Shown one piece after another: positions 21,722 through 23,317 of a stretch of 23,317 nt of DNA. Each line of letters opens with the position of its first letter. Position 1 is the first letter of the stretch. The notes beneath the pieces are model-generated. The model saw only the letters and a program-made list of their open reading frames with translations. It made no database searches and was not told the origin of the DNA. Source of the stretch: Pleurotus djamor (lineage: Eukaryota; Basidiomycota; Agaricomycetes; Agaricales; Pleurotaceae); the NCBI GenBank assembly GCA_029747585.1, contig JAPEVF010000705.1, positions 1 through 23,317 of the forward strand, written 5' to 3'. Made by a program: the position numbers and the translations under genes.

Positions 21722-21800
21722 TTTACCCTCTCCTTGTGTTTTGTGCAAATAATGTATCTTGCTGCATCAATGCTATCTATCGAGGATCAAACAGGCAGTA

Positions 21801-21809
21801 GATAAGATA
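21801..21809 (+). promoter_or_regulatory. Two adjacent GATA cores
   Basis: GATAAGATAA (21801-21810) lies in the 264-bp spacer between copy 2 and the C2 gene, about 180 bp before that gene's ATG. It does not match ATCWGATAA. GATA cores are common, so it may be chance. Confidence 0.2.
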
Positions 21810-21985
21810 AAGTTGAGACGTTGATGCGCCCCAGCGCCTCTTTTCCATCAGAATTCCGTCCGTAGGTAACAACCAACTTGCTGAGCGCTGCACAGGTATC
21901 ATGACGGTCGGGTTCACTTGAAACAATAAATTCCGTTCAAGCCAGTCAAGTTGACCATCCTATCCACCCCCAAAGACCCTCAACC

Positions 21986-23270
21986 ATGTCTCAAGAGAAA
22001 GAACTGGGCACTCTCGTTATCGTCGTCCTGAAAGCAAGGAACTTACTCGACCCCCATTCATTCTATAAATCCGACGTCTACGCCCAAATATCGTTGAATG
22101 GCGAAGTCAAGCGCACACCCGTGGAGGTGAAAGGCGGGCAACATCCTGTGTGGGACGCCGAGTTACGATTCAATGTGATGAAGAACTCTGCAGAAAAGTA
22201 TAGAGAACTAAAGGTATCATGCTGGTCGAAGGAATCTAGGAACGACCAGAATCTAGGCGAAGGCAAAGTAAACATAAACGAAACGTTAAAGACTGGGGAA
22301 TTTGACGGTATGCATAATCGTCTGATCCGTCGGTATTGATACTGATATTTTGTCTCTTGGTTCATTAGATTGGGTCGGTCTGTCGACTGAGGCAGGGGGA
22401 GCTAGAGGAGACTTGTATCTCGAAATGACATACTACTCCGCTGCGCCTGTACCTGCGGCCAGTCGTCTCTCTGTTTCGCCTGGAGCTGACCTCGTGCGTC
22501 GACCATCCAAGTTGTCTCCAGCCGACCGGTTGTCGCGTCCCACGCAGCCTTCGCCACTATCAACCAGCGGGGCTCATCTTTCTCATCATGATAATAGAAG
22601 ACGAGATCCATCCCCACACAATAGACCTCCTCCAAGTCAGCTGGTACCTGGCCGTGTCTCCCCACAGAGGCCAACATCGGTATCACCCAAACGAGCCAAC
22701 GACCCCCTTCCTCCACTCCCCAACGATCGCGTCCAATCGCCTACTATACCTGCGTTCTTACAGCCAGGTGCTGGAAGGGGTAAACCCTCTGCCTCTTCTT
22801 TCCAGCCATCCCAGCCAGCGCAGCCACCCCAACCTACCCTGCCTGATATCCTTAAACCCGGGATTCCGAACGGATCGTCTTTCCACAACCCTACACCACA
22901 ACCAACATTGCCTTTACAACAGCCCGTTCAACCCTCTCACAACCCTGGGTCTCCACCCCGTCATTACACAAGCTATCCTACGACACATTCCCCTCCCCCT
23001 CCGAGTACCTACGTCTCGGCCACCGGTCCACCGTATGCCGAGCCTCAAATTAGACCCCACCCCCACATCAACCCCTACGTATCACCGCCCGTGCAGCATC
23101 CTCCTGTATCACCGGCGCCCCCAGCAGGACCAGAGCCATGGGTGACTCAAGGGCCGCCTCATTCACAGACGATGTCAGTGCAACCAGATATACGCGAGGG
23201 AAGGACTCCGTCGTCTTCGTGGATACCCCAGGGTTCGACGACACGACAAGGTCTGACACAGATATTCTGA
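21986..23270 (+). CDS. C2-domain protein with proline-rich tail, Inn1/Fic1-like
   Basis: This is probably a cytokinesis or membrane-associated adaptor. Exon 1 (from 21986) encodes a single N-terminal C2 domain: GTLVIVVLKARNLLDPHSFY, then SDVYAQISLNG, GGQHPVWDAELRF and LKVSCWSKESRNDQNLGEG. A GTATGC donor near 22308 and a TTAG acceptor near 22367 join GEFD to DWVGLSTEAGG and DLYLEMTYYSA. About 270 residues rich in Pro, Ser and Gln follow, with many PxxP motifs (PPLPNDR, PPPPSTYV). In yeast Inn1 and fission yeast Fic1 such a tail binds SH3 domains of contractile-ring proteins. The reading frame ends at 23270, but its last 45 or so residues overlap a GTPase-like sequence in another frame. The true 3' end is therefore uncertain and could include an intron starting near 23141 (GTGACT). 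Confidence 0.78.
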
Positions 23271-23317
23271 AGCTCATAGCCTCCTGGCTGGAGAAGACGT
23301 GAGCTCACACTCGATTC
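23138..23317 (+). pseudogene. Fragment of a P-loop GTPase (AIG1/septin-like G domain), edge of window
   Basis: In a frame different from the C2 gene the sequence reads DDVSATRYTRGKDSVVFVDT then PGFDDTTRSDTDILKLIASW, followed by LEKT and a TGA or GTGAGC donor. VFVDTPGFDDT with the SDTDIL helix is the G3 region of a fungal P-loop GTPase family. The P-loop (GxxGxGKST), which should lie some 40 residues upstream, is absent, because that position is occupied by the proline-rich tail of the C2 gene. It could be a decayed or truncated GTPase, a fused 3' end, or an exon of a gene continuing to the right. The window ends before this can be decided. Confidence 0.5.

Noticed and set aside
22588..23145. 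Long open frame overlapping the C2 protein's proline-rich tail
   Set aside because: Low-complexity C-rich DNA keeps several frames open. The frame joined to the C2 domain is the PxxP-rich one.

Overview
The window looks like nuclear DNA of a basidiomycete, most likely a mushroom-forming Agaricomycete. Nearly every gene is cut by many short introns of about 50-60 bp with GTRNGT-type donors. The content fits too: a secreted four-copper laccase, secreted pepsin-like proteases, a short ABCC transporter and an Inn1/Fic1-like C2 protein. No prokaryotic features, CRISPR array, rRNA or intact tRNA gene were seen.

Layout. The left two thirds are all on the minus strand. They hold the 5' end of an aspartic protease (1-250, running off the window), a complete aspartic protease (618-2322), a membrane-anchored Ser/Thr kinase (2687-4569), a laccase (5209-7957) and an ABCC/MRP-type transporter (8835-15288). 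From 15954 the direction flips. Two tandem paralogues of the IucA/IucC family of NRPS-independent siderophore (NIS) synthetases lie on the plus strand (15954-18151 and 19550-21721). They are followed by a C2-domain/proline-rich protein (21986 onward) and, at the right edge, a piece of a P-loop GTPase in another frame.

The most interesting part is 15.3-21.8 kb. The two NIS synthetases share all six intron positions, so they arose by duplication of an already intron-bearing gene. The spacer between them carries an imperfect tandem duplication of about 130 bp. The repeats contain GATA palindromes, one of which matches exactly the ATCWGATAA consensus of fungal iron-responsive GATA repressors (SreA/Urbs1/Fep1 family). 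The ABCC transporter is divergently transcribed from the first synthetase, with a candidate tRNA-derived SINE in the shared promoter region. Together this suggests a compact iron-acquisition locus built on an NIS pathway rather than on the NRPS route usual in higher fungi. The product is unknown, and the transporter's role in the locus is only a positional inference.

Two undetermined bases (9363 and 20283) each add one nucleotide inside a universally conserved motif. They break the reading frame of the ABC transporter and of the second NIS synthetase. Both look like sequencing ambiguities rather than real mutations.
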